Assembly: GCF_000307855.1 (NCBI RefSeq)
Contig: NZ_AJLR01000048.1
Span: 86,023 to 150,022 of the forward strand
Direction of reading: 5' to 3'
Source of the DNA: Schinkia azotoformans LMG 9581
GTDB taxonomy: Bacteria; Bacillota; Bacilli; Bacillales; Bacillaceae_J
Length of the DNA stretch: 64,000 nt
Position numbers and translations under genes: made by a program. Under the pieces are notes generated by a model, which was given only the letters and a program-made list of their open reading frames with translations, did no database searches and was not told the DNA's origin. Below, one piece after another: positions 44,399 through 53,333 of this stretch. Every line of letters starts with the position of its first letter. Positions within the stretch are counted from its first letter, which is position 1.

Positions 44399-45052
44399 TT
44401 ATTTCAATGGGATTTTTAGAATTTGACCTGTCATGACGGTTCCATTCGCATCTAAACCGTTTGTTCTCTTAATGATCTCTTCTCCGGCTCTACTTTTATA
44501 GTATTTCATCGAGATTCGGTATAAAGTTTCTCCAGCCTTTACTTTATGATGTAACACTTTCCCCGTTTGGTTAGTATTAGCTTGTTCTGTCGCTGTATCC
44601 TGGACTGGAGCTGCTTCTTTTACTTGCGTTTCCGTAGGCTGTGCAACTTCAATTTGATCCTGCACTTCTTCTACTTTTTCGTCTACCTTTTCGTCTACTT
44701 TTCCCACGTCTTTATCAACTTTTTCAACTGATTCTGCGCCTTCTTCTCCTACGCCCTTCATTTCAATCACATCTATATTAGAATCGTTTATTGCTTCGTT
44801 TTCAGTTTCACTGGCATTTGTTAATTGGACATGGTCTTTCCATAAGTTATAACTGGCAACAATACAAACGATTATAATAAATGACAAGGCAAGCAAGCGA
44901 ATGAGCGGAAAACGAAATCGAAATTTAACTTTTTTATCTTTATTACGATGAACCTCACTCCTTGGCGGCAGCCCGGAGCTCTCTAATTGATTTTCTTCCA
45001 TTCTTTTTCTGAGAATTTCTGCTTGGTCAATAGAATCTTGATTCGCCCTCAT
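44399..45052 (-). CDS. ypbE: LysM-domain membrane protein YpbE
   Basis: This 217-residue protein is a basic cytoplasmic N terminus, one membrane segment at about 50-66 (LLALSFIIIVCIVASYNLW), an acidic Glu/Asp/Val-rich extracellular linker with degenerate VDEKVEE repeats, and a C-terminal LysM (HKVKAGETLYRISMKYY, about 170-216) for peptidoglycan binding. It lies 4 nt after ypbD. Role in the cell envelope is inferred from topology. Confidence 0.85.
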   Translation of the reverse strand: MRANQDSIDQAEILRKRMEENQLESSGLPPRSEVHRNKDKKVKFRFRFPLIRLLALSFIIIVCIVASYNLWKDHVQLTNASETENEAINDSNIDVIEMKGVGEEGAESVEKVDKDVGKVDEKVDEKVEEVQDQIEVAQPTETQVKEAAPVQDTATEQANTNQTGKVLHHKVKAGETLYRISMKYYKSRAGEEIIKRTNGLDANGTVMTGQILKIPLK

Positions 45053-45056
45053 AAGC

Positions 45057-45653
45057 TCACCTCTCGTTTAGAACTGTACCTAAATAATTGATGCGGATCA
45101 TTAATGCAAACACAAAGTCGATTAGAAAATGCATAAATATTGTTACAAAAAGATTTTCGGTAATGATATAAATCCAGCCAATATAAAAGCTTAATGAAAT
45201 TACGACTAGTAATAACGCCCATTTAAAAAGATATCTGAAATGGAGAATTGCAAATACAATACTCGCAATAAAGTATCCGAAATGTGTTTGAAGAACACCA
45301 CGAAAGAAAAGTTCCTCAGACAATGCTACTACTAAGCAAATGATAAACATATGCCAAACTGGTCGGTTTTTAAAAACCTTTTCGTTTATACCACCATCAT
45401 CATACATATGCTTCGGCAAAACCTTCATAAGAATAGTGTCAATAATTATAACAATAATAGCACTTCCTCCGCCAAAAAGGAGTATTTCTTTCGGATTCCA
45501 CTCCCATAGTTCAAAAAATGATTCTAAATCCTCAAATAAAAAGAATCCAATAATACCAGTCAGGATTATGATCATGATTTGTGTTAAGTAAAGGTGAAAA
45601 AGTACTTCTTTATCTTCCATTTGGTTTATGAGTTCAGCCTGACGTTTAGCCAT
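45057..45653 (-). CDS. ypbD: CPBP/CAAX-type intramembrane protease YpbD
   Basis: This 198-residue polytopic protein starts at ATG 45653 behind GGAGAAGG, overlapping the recQ stop. The Abi/CPBP motifs are present: SEELFFRGVLQTHFG (EExxxR) near residue 118 and FAILHFRYLF (FxxxH), plus the late FMHFLIDF. Substrate unknown. Neighbours ypbE and recQ match B. subtilis. Confidence 0.88.
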   Translation of the reverse strand: MAKRQAELINQMEDKEVLFHLYLTQIMIIILTGIIGFFLFEDLESFFELWEWNPKEILLFGGGSAIIVIIIDTILMKVLPKHMYDDGGINEKVFKNRPVWHMFIICLVVALSEELFFRGVLQTHFGYFIASIVFAILHFRYLFKWALLLVVISLSFYIGWIYIITENLFVTIFMHFLIDFVFALMIRINYLGTVLNER

Positions 45654-47178
45654 TCTGTCCTTCTCCACTTTGTTTAAAAATCAATTTTAATTCTTCCTTC
45701 CAATCGGTAAATTCATAGGTTTTTGAAGTGTTTTTTGTCTTTTTAAATTTTTGAATATCAAATTTACAATAATCACAACAGCTTTCTGGATGGACTTCCA
45801 GCGATTGGTCAAACTTCCATAATAATGATTCCCGTCTACAACAATCTTCGTCTTCGATCCATCTCTTAAAATCAGCTAAATCTCTTTGTTTTAAACGGGC
45901 TCTTTCATGGACAGTATTCAAAATATTTATTTTTGCATCATCTACATATAGATTGGGGTTGACGCTCCCATTCACATATACTTTTTCCATTTCAAGCTGA
46001 TATTTCATAAACCGCCATTTTATTTCGGAAATACCGTATCTTTCATACATCAATAACTCAAGTTCATGGAGTGATGGCTTTTGTTTTGAGTTTGATACTA
46101 GTGTAAAAACCAAACTCCATTCCTCATCATTAGGTAAATCATGAAGGACAATACTCTTTGCCAAATCATGGTCATCATTGCAATACAGGAGAATTGCAAG
46201 GCTTGGATTCCCATCCCTCCCGGCACGCCCGATTTCCTGCAAATAGGATTCAATTTGGGATGGATAGTGGAAGTGAACGATAAATCTTACATTCGCTTTA
46301 TCCACGCCCATCCCAAAGGCATTTGTGCAGCATATGACATCCAATTGATCTTGGATAAATTGCTGCTGGATTAATAAACGATCATCATTTTCCAATCCAC
46401 CATGATAGTAGGCAACCCGATTAATGCCGTTTTCTCGTAAAATCATAGCCATTTTTTCGGTCCATATTCTACTTGAAAAATAAACAATACCGGGCCCTTC
46501 AAGACTTTTTACAAATTCGATCGTTGTCTTTATTTTATCATCAAGTGAATCTATTTTTTTAACATTAATTGCAATATTCGGGCGATCGATAGAATAAATG
46601 TGTTTGGCAACATCCGGTAGGTCCAATTGGTGAATAATGTCTTCAATCACCATGCTGGTTGCAGTAGCCGTTAAGGCCAAACAAGGTGGATTGCCCAACT
46701 TCTTTTTCACATCATCAAGTTTCAAATAATCCGTTCTAAATTCATGTCCCCACTGAGAAATACAATGGGCTTCATCAATAACAAATAAACTAATCTTGAT
46801 CTTTTCGAGGGCATGAATAACCTCAGCCGATTGTAAAATTTCAGGAGAAACATATATAAATCGGTATCGATGGATTGATTGTAAGGCAGATTTCCTTTTT
46901 TGATAAGATAAAAAGCTATTTAAACCAATAACATTTTTTTCTCCTCTAGACTTCAATTGTTGCACCTGATCTTCCATTAACGATAATAATGGTGAAACAA
47001 TTAGGACAGTGCCGTCCAAAATATAGCCGGGAAGTTGATAACAGATAGACTTGCCTGCACCGGTTGGAAGCATGACCATTACATTTTTACCTTTAACTAA
47101 ATCTTCGATAATTTCCTTCTGCCCCTTCCGAAAGGAAGAGAAATGAAATTTCTCTTTTAATATTTTTTCTAATCTCAC
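45646..47178 (-). CDS. recQ: ATP-dependent DNA helicase RecQ
   Basis: This 510-residue 3'-5' helicase functions in recombination repair. Walker A MLPTGAGKSICYQLPG near residue 36, DEAH box VIDEAHCISQWGHEFR near 134, motif V/VI ATNAFGMGVDKANVRF-like (CTNAFGMGVDKANVRF) and QEIGRAGRDGNPS near 316, and a zinc site CCRRE...CCDYC near 470. It lacks an HRDC domain, like the shorter Bacillus RecQ. GTG 47178 follows directly on the ypbB stop. Confidence 0.95.
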   Translation of the reverse strand: MRLEKILKEKFHFSSFRKGQKEIIEDLVKGKNVMVMLPTGAGKSICYQLPGYILDGTVLIVSPLLSLMEDQVQQLKSRGEKNVIGLNSFLSYQKRKSALQSIHRYRFIYVSPEILQSAEVIHALEKIKISLFVIDEAHCISQWGHEFRTDYLKLDDVKKKLGNPPCLALTATATSMVIEDIIHQLDLPDVAKHIYSIDRPNIAINVKKIDSLDDKIKTTIEFVKSLEGPGIVYFSSRIWTEKMAMILRENGINRVAYYHGGLENDDRLLIQQQFIQDQLDVICCTNAFGMGVDKANVRFIVHFHYPSQIESYLQEIGRAGRDGNPSLAILLYCNDDHDLAKSIVLHDLPNDEEWSLVFTLVSNSKQKPSLHELELLMYERYGISEIKWRFMKYQLEMEKVYVNGSVNPNLYVDDAKINILNTVHERARLKQRDLADFKRWIEDEDCCRRESLLWKFDQSLEVHPESCCDYCKFDIQKFKKTKNTSKTYEFTDWKEELKLIFKQSGEGQNG

Positions 47179-48231
47179 TCAACATTCCATCCTTCCAAGT
47201 ACGAGGCGGATCTGAAAATAACTTACCGTATCGTTTAGTGAACTTCTGATTGGTTTAAGCCGTTTTGTTCTAAGCGTTTGAAAGGATTCGATAATTTTTC
47301 CTTGCAGATCATTGGAAACAAATGGCTCAATATTAAAACTTTTCAATTCCGAAGCGATCTCAACAATATGATCTTCAATCGTACTTTCTTTTAAATTTCG
47401 GATAATGGCAATTTCAGTAATAGATTTATTTAAACATAATAATTCATAAGTTTTTTGCGCTGACTGGGTTAACGGTACTATTGACTGATCATCTTGTTCA
47501 ACCAATGACATAAGATGGCGATACCGAATTGGATTCGTTTCGATTGTATCTATCATGTAATGTAGAACCGCTTGAAAGAGTAGGAAAGTATATTCCGTAT
47601 CAAGTTGTAGGATACTACCTATCTGTTCAATCGTGTATCCAACCCGGTGGTATCCGCTCAGGTGCAATACAAATATTTCAGCCTGCATCTGTGGTAAAGG
47701 TTGAAGCAAACTAAAAACTTCATTAAAAATTTCACCCGCTGTATCGTAGCGATTCCTTATTTTCTTAAGATAGCTTTTTACAAAGCGTTGTGTTTCATCG
47801 TCATTAATAACAGGTGTGAACGATGAATTTTCGTACAATAAAAAAGACAAGGTTTGAACCGCAAGCGAAAAGCGCTGCCATAGCAAGAGAGCTTTTTTAT
47901 GATTTTTCCACCCATTCAAATATGGTGGTATTGGATACTTTTTCTTATAATTTTCTAAATAAAATAAGCCCTTTTCAGTTAAAATATATGTATCCTTTCT
48001 CGTCAAAGAAATAACATCACTAGTCTGAAGTTCAAAAATAATATCATTAATATCTTTTTTGGATAGCTGTTGCATCAATTGAAAAAAGGACTCTAGCTTA
48101 AATAATTTTGCATCTTGAATCGTTTGGGAGGATTTTTTCCCTTGCAGTAAATGATAGATCGCATAAATCGACCTTTCACCATTATATTTTGAAAGGCAAT
48201 GCAATACGACAAAAAAACGAAATCGTTCCAC
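47179..48231 (-). CDS. ypbB: YpbB, RecQ-associated helix-turn-helix protein
   Basis: This 350-residue protein is encoded immediately upstream of recQ with no gap, so the two are expressed together. The C-terminal part (about 265-320: YELLCLNKSITEIAIIRNLK ESTIEDH, in two pieces) resembles a RecQ-C/HTH_40 domain that recognises DNA structures. The rest is helical without known motifs. Likely a partner of RecQ, inferred from linkage. Confidence 0.82.
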   Translation of the reverse strand: MERFRFFVVLHCLSKYNGERSIYAIYHLLQGKKSSQTIQDAKLFKLESFFQLMQQLSKKDINDIIFELQTSDVISLTRKDTYILTEKGLFYLENYKKKYPIPPYLNGWKNHKKALLLWQRFSLAVQTLSFLLYENSSFTPVINDDETQRFVKSYLKKIRNRYDTAGEIFNEVFSLLQPLPQMQAEIFVLHLSGYHRVGYTIEQIGSILQLDTEYTFLLFQAVLHYMIDTIETNPIRYRHLMSLVEQDDQSIVPLTQSAQKTYELLCLNKSITEIAIIRNLKESTIEDHIVEIASELKSFNIEPFVSNDLQGKIIESFQTLRTKRLKPIRSSLNDTVSYFQIRLVLGRMEC

Positions 48232-48255
48232 AGCTTCGAATCCTTTCTGCCATTT

Positions 48256-48425
48256 AATTTATCAAATGCGCCTTGCTCGAAAAATTACCTTTGAAAATCT
48301 GAGGCATCCGCCGGAGGCTTTAACTTTGTTCAGCAGGGGGTTTGTACTCCTCTAAATTAGAATATTAATTTGAATTCAGTTCACCACTTATGGAAGTGGG
48401 GGACTTCTGCTGAATAAAGTTAATA
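48256..48425. repeat. Dispersed intergenic repeat (CTGAGGCATCCGCCGGAGG family), rearranged copy
   Basis: ATCAAATGCGCCTTG joins directly to CTCGAAAAATTACC, then CTGAGGCATCCGCCGGAGGC and TTTAACTTTGTTCAGCAGG as at 5276-5403. It ends with an inverted TTCTGCTGAATAAAGTTAA near 48404-48422. It lies between divergently transcribed ypbB and fer. The inverted end pair CAGCAG/CTGCTG suggests a hairpin-bounded insertion. Confidence 0.7.
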
Positions 48426-48527
48426 ATATTTTAGCAAATTATGACGAAAAAAGGATGAATAAACTTATCGTATTGCTGGAAAATGGGCAAAGCTTGTGGT
48501 GATAAGCATTCTCATTGTACTTTTCTA

Positions 48528-48556
48528 TTGAAAAGTTGCACAAAGGCGTTTACAAT
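48528..48556 (+). promoter_or_regulatory. Sigma-A promoter of fer
   Basis: TTGAAA (48528-48533) and TACAAT (48551-48556) are exactly 17 bp apart, about 70 bp before the fer start. The rest of the 394-bp gap 48232-48625 holds the repeat and an ATATGACTC/GAGTCTTA-type leader, no gene. Confidence 0.7.
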
Positions 48557-48577
48557 GTTTATGAGTCTTAAATATGA

Positions 48578-48874
<297 letters not shown>

Positions 48875-48884
48875 TTAATACATA

Positions 48885-48919
48885 AACCTCTCAACTGTTA
48901 AAGTTGAGAGGTTTTTTTA
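48885..48919 (+). terminator. Terminator of fer
   Basis: The stem AACCTCTCAACT/AGTTGAGAGGTT is followed by TTTTTAT. Confidence 0.9.
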
Positions 48920-48971
48920 TATCTAGCTCCAGTTTATACGTCGCTAAACAGGCGCTTACGCTTTCCTAGTA
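48917..48971. repeat. Short dispersed repeat (CTAGCTCCAG...GGCGCTTACGCTTTCC)
   Basis: TATATCTAGCTCCAG and CAGGCGCTTACGCTTTCC flank about 20 bp between fer and rsiX, matching the 27254-27313 copy. It reaches the rsiX stop codon. Confidence 0.65.
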
Positions 48972-50186
48972 AGGCATTGGATTGACTGCTAATGGTACTT
49001 GAATAGACTCCAGCATATTAAATGGCCCAATAAAGTCTACTGTGGCATTCTTAAATTCAACTGTTTGTGCACCATGTTCTTTCGCCGTCATCAAAATGGC
49101 TTCCACCATTAATAAATTCGTTTCATCATTAGTTAATGTCGTACCTTCAGCAAATTCAATAACAGCATGATGCGTACTTGGATCAATGCCGACACTTTTA
49201 AATTGAATAGATTCAGGTATTGCCGGCTTAATTTGCTGAAGATCGATTTCCATTGGCAATTTCATCTCTTCTAAAGCCTTGGTAAACTCGACTTCTTTGG
49301 GAAAGGGTACTAGGAATTTCTGAATTTGTCCATTAGGCTGAAAAATATAATATAAGCGCTTTGCTTTCTCCTTTTCTAGATCAAGTACTTTAAGTTCACC
49401 ATAATTACCAAGCATAATTCCCGGCTTACTATCTGTACGAAATTCAACGGTAGAAACCCCGAGTTGCTTTGCCATCTCTTTTACAGTTGATAAAAACATG
49501 ATTTCCATTGCTGAGCCATTGCCATATGGATGGTTTTCCGGAACGTCGATGATTAGCTTTTTAACTCCATTGTCCATTTGTTCTTCACTAAATTTGACAT
49601 TCTCTAGAATGTAGCTTGATAAACCCCAATCTTCTTCGTGAAGATGCTCCTGAATCGTCTCAATTCGTTCCAGATTCGTCATTTCCCCGTCCTTTGGCAC
49701 AATAAAACTAATAGGTACAATAAATTGGGCAAACACATCAGGAACGGCCACAGTAATAATTTCTTGATCTTCTGGTAACTCTGTAATAAGATGTGACCCG
49801 CCATCAAATGCCATTCGAGTCATCATTCCTTCTTCTGCCATCATTGTAAAATTTTCTGGTTCTTCTTGTTTTTCACCTATGATTGACTTTTGAACATTCG
49901 CTTTTTTATTAACTTCTTCAGTTGCACTGTCTTGTTCGTAGAGGAATGACGGTATGACTAACGAAACAATAATAATAGCAGCAATGGATGCCAGTGTCGG
50001 CAAAATCCAGGTCCTCTTCCTCTTGGGTGTCTTTATAAGATCGTTTCCGTTCACATCAATCTTCTTTTCTTCTAATCGAGAGGATATATTTGCAAAAAGC
50101 TGTTCAGGATCTTGAGTGTCCTTCACTTTTGGCATATTTCGTAGCAATTTCTCTAGCTGGTCGTCATTAAATGTTGATTTATGCAT
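48966..50186 (-). CDS. rsiX: Anti-sigma-X factor RsiX
   Basis: This 406-residue membrane protein is thought to hold SigX at the membrane. Residues 1-70 are cytosolic (NDDQLEKLLRNMPKVKDTQD), one membrane segment lies at about 72-92 (WILPTLASIAAIIIVSLVIP), and the rest is extracytoplasmic with two GerMN-like repeats (about 150-260 and 280-400). It overlaps sigX by 8 nt, so they are translated together. B. subtilis has the same sigX-rsiX pair next to resE. Confidence 0.88.
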   Translation of the reverse strand: MHKSTFNDDQLEKLLRNMPKVKDTQDPEQLFANISSRLEEKKIDVNGNDLIKTPKRKRTWILPTLASIAAIIIVSLVIPSFLYEQDSATEEVNKKANVQKSIIGEKQEEPENFTMMAEEGMMTRMAFDGGSHLITELPEDQEIITVAVPDVFAQFIVPISFIVPKDGEMTNLERIETIQEHLHEEDWGLSSYILENVKFSEEQMDNGVKKLIIDVPENHPYGNGSAMEIMFLSTVKEMAKQLGVSTVEFRTDSKPGIMLGNYGELKVLDLEKEKAKRLYYIFQPNGQIQKFLVPFPKEVEFTKALEEMKLPMEIDLQQIKPAIPESIQFKSVGIDPSTHHAVIEFAEGTTLTNDETNLLMVEAILMTAKEHGAQTVEFKNATVDFIGPFNMLESIQVPLAVNPMPY

Positions 50187-50712
50187 TTGTCATCCCCTCC
50201 TTATTATAGACTTCCTCCATCAAGGATTTTAAAACCTTTAAGCCGCGATGCTGCGTTGTCTTTACTTTGCTTTCTGTCCATCCTAAGATGTCAGCTGTTT
50301 CTACAATTGAAAAAGACTGAATATATCTTAAAACTAGTACTAATTTTTGGTCAACAGTACAGTTTTCCATACATTGATACATAAGCTGAATTTGCTCATT
50401 TTGGATCGCCACTTCTTCTGGAAGCGGTGCAAGATCTTTCAATAGGAACTTTACTGTATCATCATCAATTGCATTTCCATCTGCCGTTCTCTTTTGTTTG
50501 CGAAACCAATCAATGGCAACGTGCCTAGCAATAGAAAACAGCCATGTTTTCTCACTACTTCTTCCTTCGAACCGATCGTACGATTGAAGTACTTTTATAT
50601 ATACCTCTTGAACGAGATCCTCTGCCTGTTCTCTATTTTTTACCATGTAAAACAAAAACTGAAAAAGGTCATAATGATAAAGGTCATAGAACCTTTGAAA
50701 TATGTCCTTCAT
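50179..50712 (-). CDS. sigX: ECF sigma factor SigX
   Basis: This 177-residue extracytoplasmic-function sigma factor, in Bacillus, controls cell-surface modification. Region 2 contains REQAEDLVQEVYIKVLQSYD (about 27-46) and WLFSIARHVAIDWFRKQ; region 4 contains ETADILGWTESKVKTTQHRG (about 135-154). A matching TGAAAC-17-CGAC promoter lies just upstream, implying autoregulation. In B. subtilis resE directly precedes sigX; here the btu cassette intervenes. Confidence 0.93.
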   Translation of the reverse strand: MKDIFQRFYDLYHYDLFQFLFYMVKNREQAEDLVQEVYIKVLQSYDRFEGRSSEKTWLFSIARHVAIDWFRKQKRTADGNAIDDDTVKFLLKDLAPLPEEVAIQNEQIQLMYQCMENCTVDQKLVLVLRYIQSFSIVETADILGWTESKVKTTQHRGLKVLKSLMEEVYNKEGMTNA

Positions 50713-50741
50713 GCTGCAAAAACCTCCCGTTCTCTCATATA

Positions 50742-50768
50742 GTCGTTAACTTTGGGCCAAAAGTTTCA
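50742..50768 (-). promoter_or_regulatory. Autoregulatory ECF promoter of sigX
   Basis: TGAAAC (50763-50768) and CGAC (50742-50745) are separated by 17 bp on the minus strand, the SigX/SigW-type pattern, about 30 bp before the start codon. Confidence 0.7.
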
Positions 50769-50795
50769 TTCAATGTAATATGTATATTTTTGAAA

Positions 50796-52268
50796 TTAAG
50801 AAAGGGAGCCCATTCTCCGCAGATATTTTTGAATCGCTTCATTCGTTGCACTAAATACCGCTTGTCCGATAGCCCTTCCTAGAGGTGTGATCGTACCCGC
50901 ATATTCAAGGAAATAGCCAGTTTGAGTGGAAGCAATAAGTAAACTATCAGTTGAAGTTCCTGTAGCCATCGTTTTCGTTTCAGGGTCAAGTATATTATTT
51001 TCATGAATAGCCCTGACCTTTGCTTCTGTAGCCGTCATCATCGCCTGAACGAAAGCGGAATCGGGTAGATTCCCATCGATAAATATCCACGTATTAATAG
51101 TCCCTGGTGTATAGACAAAATCTGTTCGCAAATAGGCCTTTGATACATCCACGGCATTACTTACTCCAGCCGTAACAACAACATATAGTGAAAATTGGGC
51201 CAACTCTATTATTTTAAATACGGCATCTTCCAATCTAGCTGCTGTCATCATCGCAACGGTGTAAGTAGGATCAATTCCAATCGTTGTAAGGTAATCTTTC
51301 AATTCACTTTCCGGATCATCGATATTGTAATTCATATCCACATGTCTATTAGTAAAAAACTTGCTCCAGCTAAAACCCGAATTAATTACAGCAGATGATA
51401 GCGTCTTTAAGGGCTTCGATGATTCGACAATAATCGTTTCACGTGATTGCTTCGTCTTTAGCATTGAAAAAATATCATCCCGCTCTACACCTTTACTTGG
51501 TGAAAGGGTAATTAAAGGTGTTGGCACATTTGGATGCTGCCTTTTAATTAATTTTGTATGGTACACATTATAGAGCTGCTCTTCTTGCAGCACATTTTGT
51601 GGTTCGTCGAGGCTGATTACCTTACCTTCATTCAATAATAATAACCGACTGCAATACAGGCTTGCCATATTCAAATCGTGAAAAATAGCTACAACCGTTA
51701 ATTGTTTTTCCTTCACCCAGTGATTAAGCGAGTCAAATAAACTTATTTGGTGTTGTATATCAAGATGATTTGTCGGCTCATCCAAGAGCAATATTTCCGG
51801 CTCTTGAGCAAGGGCTCTTGCCAAAAAGACCCTCTGCTTTTCACCACCGCTCAATAAATCAAGAGGACAATCGGCAAGATGTGAAATATTCGTTAGTTGG
51901 ATCGCGTTTTGTACCGCATTTTCATCTTCAATTTTCCAAGACGGGAAAATCCCTTTTTGATAGGCGTAGCGGCCTAACTTTACTGTTTCTTTGACAGTGT
52001 AAGAGAACGAAATTTCATTTATTTGAGGGAGAACTGCTACTTTTTTGGCCAGGTCTTTAATCTTATAATCTTGAATAGATCTGCCATTTATACAAATACT
52101 TCCTTTTGAGACAGGAAATTGACCAGAGAGCATTTTTAAAACTGTCGTTTTTCCGCTGCCATTTGGACCCAAAATCCCAAAAATCTCTCCTTTCTTCACT
52201 TCAAAGCTAACATTATCAATAACCTTTTTCTGGTGATAACCACCGGAAACATTCTCAACTTTTATCAC
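50796..52268 (-). CDS. BtuD-type ABC ATPase fused to adenosylcobinamide amidohydrolase (CbiZ)
   Basis: 490 residues in two domains. Residues 1-255 are an ABC ATPase: Walker A ILGPNGSGKTTVLKM near 33, signature LSGGEKQRVFLARAL near 136, Walker B ILLLDEPTNHLDI. Residues 275-490 resemble CbiZ (TAGVSNAVDVSKAY, KTMATGTSTDSLLIAST), which removes the nucleotide loop from pseudo-cobalamins for salvage. The fusion couples corrinoid import to remodelling. It starts at GTG 52268, 10 nt after btuC. Confidence 0.9.
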   Translation of the reverse strand: MIKVENVSGGYHQKKVIDNVSFEVKKGEIFGILGPNGSGKTTVLKMLSGQFPVSKGSICINGRSIQDYKIKDLAKKVAVLPQINEISFSYTVKETVKLGRYAYQKGIFPSWKIEDENAVQNAIQLTNISHLADCPLDLLSGGEKQRVFLARALAQEPEILLLDEPTNHLDIQHQISLFDSLNHWVKEKQLTVVAIFHDLNMASLYCSRLLLLNEGKVISLDEPQNVLQEEQLYNVYHTKLIKRQHPNVPTPLITLSPSKGVERDDIFSMLKTKQSRETIIVESSKPLKTLSSAVINSGFSWSKFFTNRHVDMNYNIDDPESELKDYLTTIGIDPTYTVAMMTAARLEDAVFKIIELAQFSLYVVVTAGVSNAVDVSKAYLRTDFVYTPGTINTWIFIDGNLPDSAFVQAMMTATEAKVRAIHENNILDPETKTMATGTSTDSLLIASTQTGYFLEYAGTITPLGRAIGQAVFSATNEAIQKYLRRMGSLS

Positions 52269-52277
52269 TATAATCCA

Positions 52278-53333
52278 CTACCTTTTACGATTTCTATTAA
52301 AGAAAATGAATGCAAATACTGGTGCTCCAATAATCGATGTAATAACACCTATAGGAAGTTCCTGTGGAGCAATAATAGTCCGGCTTACAAGGTCTGCTAA
52401 GATTAAAAACGAGCCCCCATTTAACATCGCTAAAGGCAATAATCTAAAATGATTAGGTCCCCAAAGCATCCTAGTTATATGTGGAATGACAAGACCCACG
52501 AACCCAATTATTCCCGAAATGGCAACTGCTGAACCCGTTAGGAGCGACGCACCGATTAAAATAAATAGCTTTCTTTTTGCAACATCCACGCCAAGCTGAT
52601 AGGCGGTTTCCTCTCCAAAAGAGAGTGCATTTAACTCCTTGCTATTGAGGATTAGAATCAAAGCACCTATGAATGTAAAGGGTAGTATCATATAAACATA
52701 AGCCCAACCCCGCATTGAAACGCTACCCATTAGCCAAACAACAATTTGCCTGAGCTCCTCTCCCGATAAAGCAATCATTAAAGAAATAACTGCCCCTAAA
52801 AAGGAGCTGAAGATGATTCCTGTTAGAATGATCGTTTCAACTGATATTTTTCGATCGACAATTCGCGAAAATGTCAAGACAAGGAATAAAGTTAATAAAG
52901 CAAAAATGATACTCATAATTGGCAAAGTAAACGAACCGATAACAGGGAGAGTCAACCCTAAAAAAAGAACAATGACCGCCCCAACTGATGCTCCAGATGA
53001 AACACCAAGTGTATATGGATCAGCGAGTGGATTTTTTAATAGTCCTTGGAAGGAGGCACCAGCAATGGCTAATGAAAATCCAACAAGCATTGCTAATAGT
53101 ACTCTAGGCATTCTGATCGAAACGACAATGTTATACACCATTGGACTTATTTCATCCGCTATTGGCGATGAAATCCAACCATTAGTCATAATATGTAAAA
53201 TTGTGGAAAAGGGGATTGAAAGAGAACCAACTGAAATCCCCAAGAAAATGGTTATCACTAAAAATAATATCGATAAAGCATAAGGAATAACCTTACTATT
53301 TATTAAATACTTCTGGATAGATGACAGACGCAA
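52278..53333 (-). CDS. btuC: Cobalamin ABC transporter permease, FecCD/BtuC type
   Basis: This 351-residue permease has about ten membrane segments, with MPRVLLAMLVGFSLAIAGAS near residue 75 and the ATPase-contact region GIIGFVGLVIPHITRMLWGP near 270, the BtuC/FecCD signature. The start is TTG 53333, overlapping btuF by 38 nt, with AAGGAG upstream. Cobalamin specificity is inferred from the CbiZ fusion partner; siderophore permeases look similar. Confidence 0.88.
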   Translation of the reverse strand: MRLSSIQKYLINSKVIPYALSILFLVITIFLGISVGSLSIPFSTILHIMTNGWISSPIADEISPMVYNIVVSIRMPRVLLAMLVGFSLAIAGASFQGLLKNPLADPYTLGVSSGASVGAVIVLFLGLTLPVIGSFTLPIMSIIFALLTLFLVLTFSRIVDRKISVETIILTGIIFSSFLGAVISLMIALSGEELRQIVVWLMGSVSMRGWAYVYMILPFTFIGALILILNSKELNALSFGEETAYQLGVDVAKRKLFILIGASLLTGSAVAISGIIGFVGLVIPHITRMLWGPNHFRLLPLAMLNGGSFLILADLVSRTIIAPQELPIGVITSIIGAPVFAFIFFNRNRKR

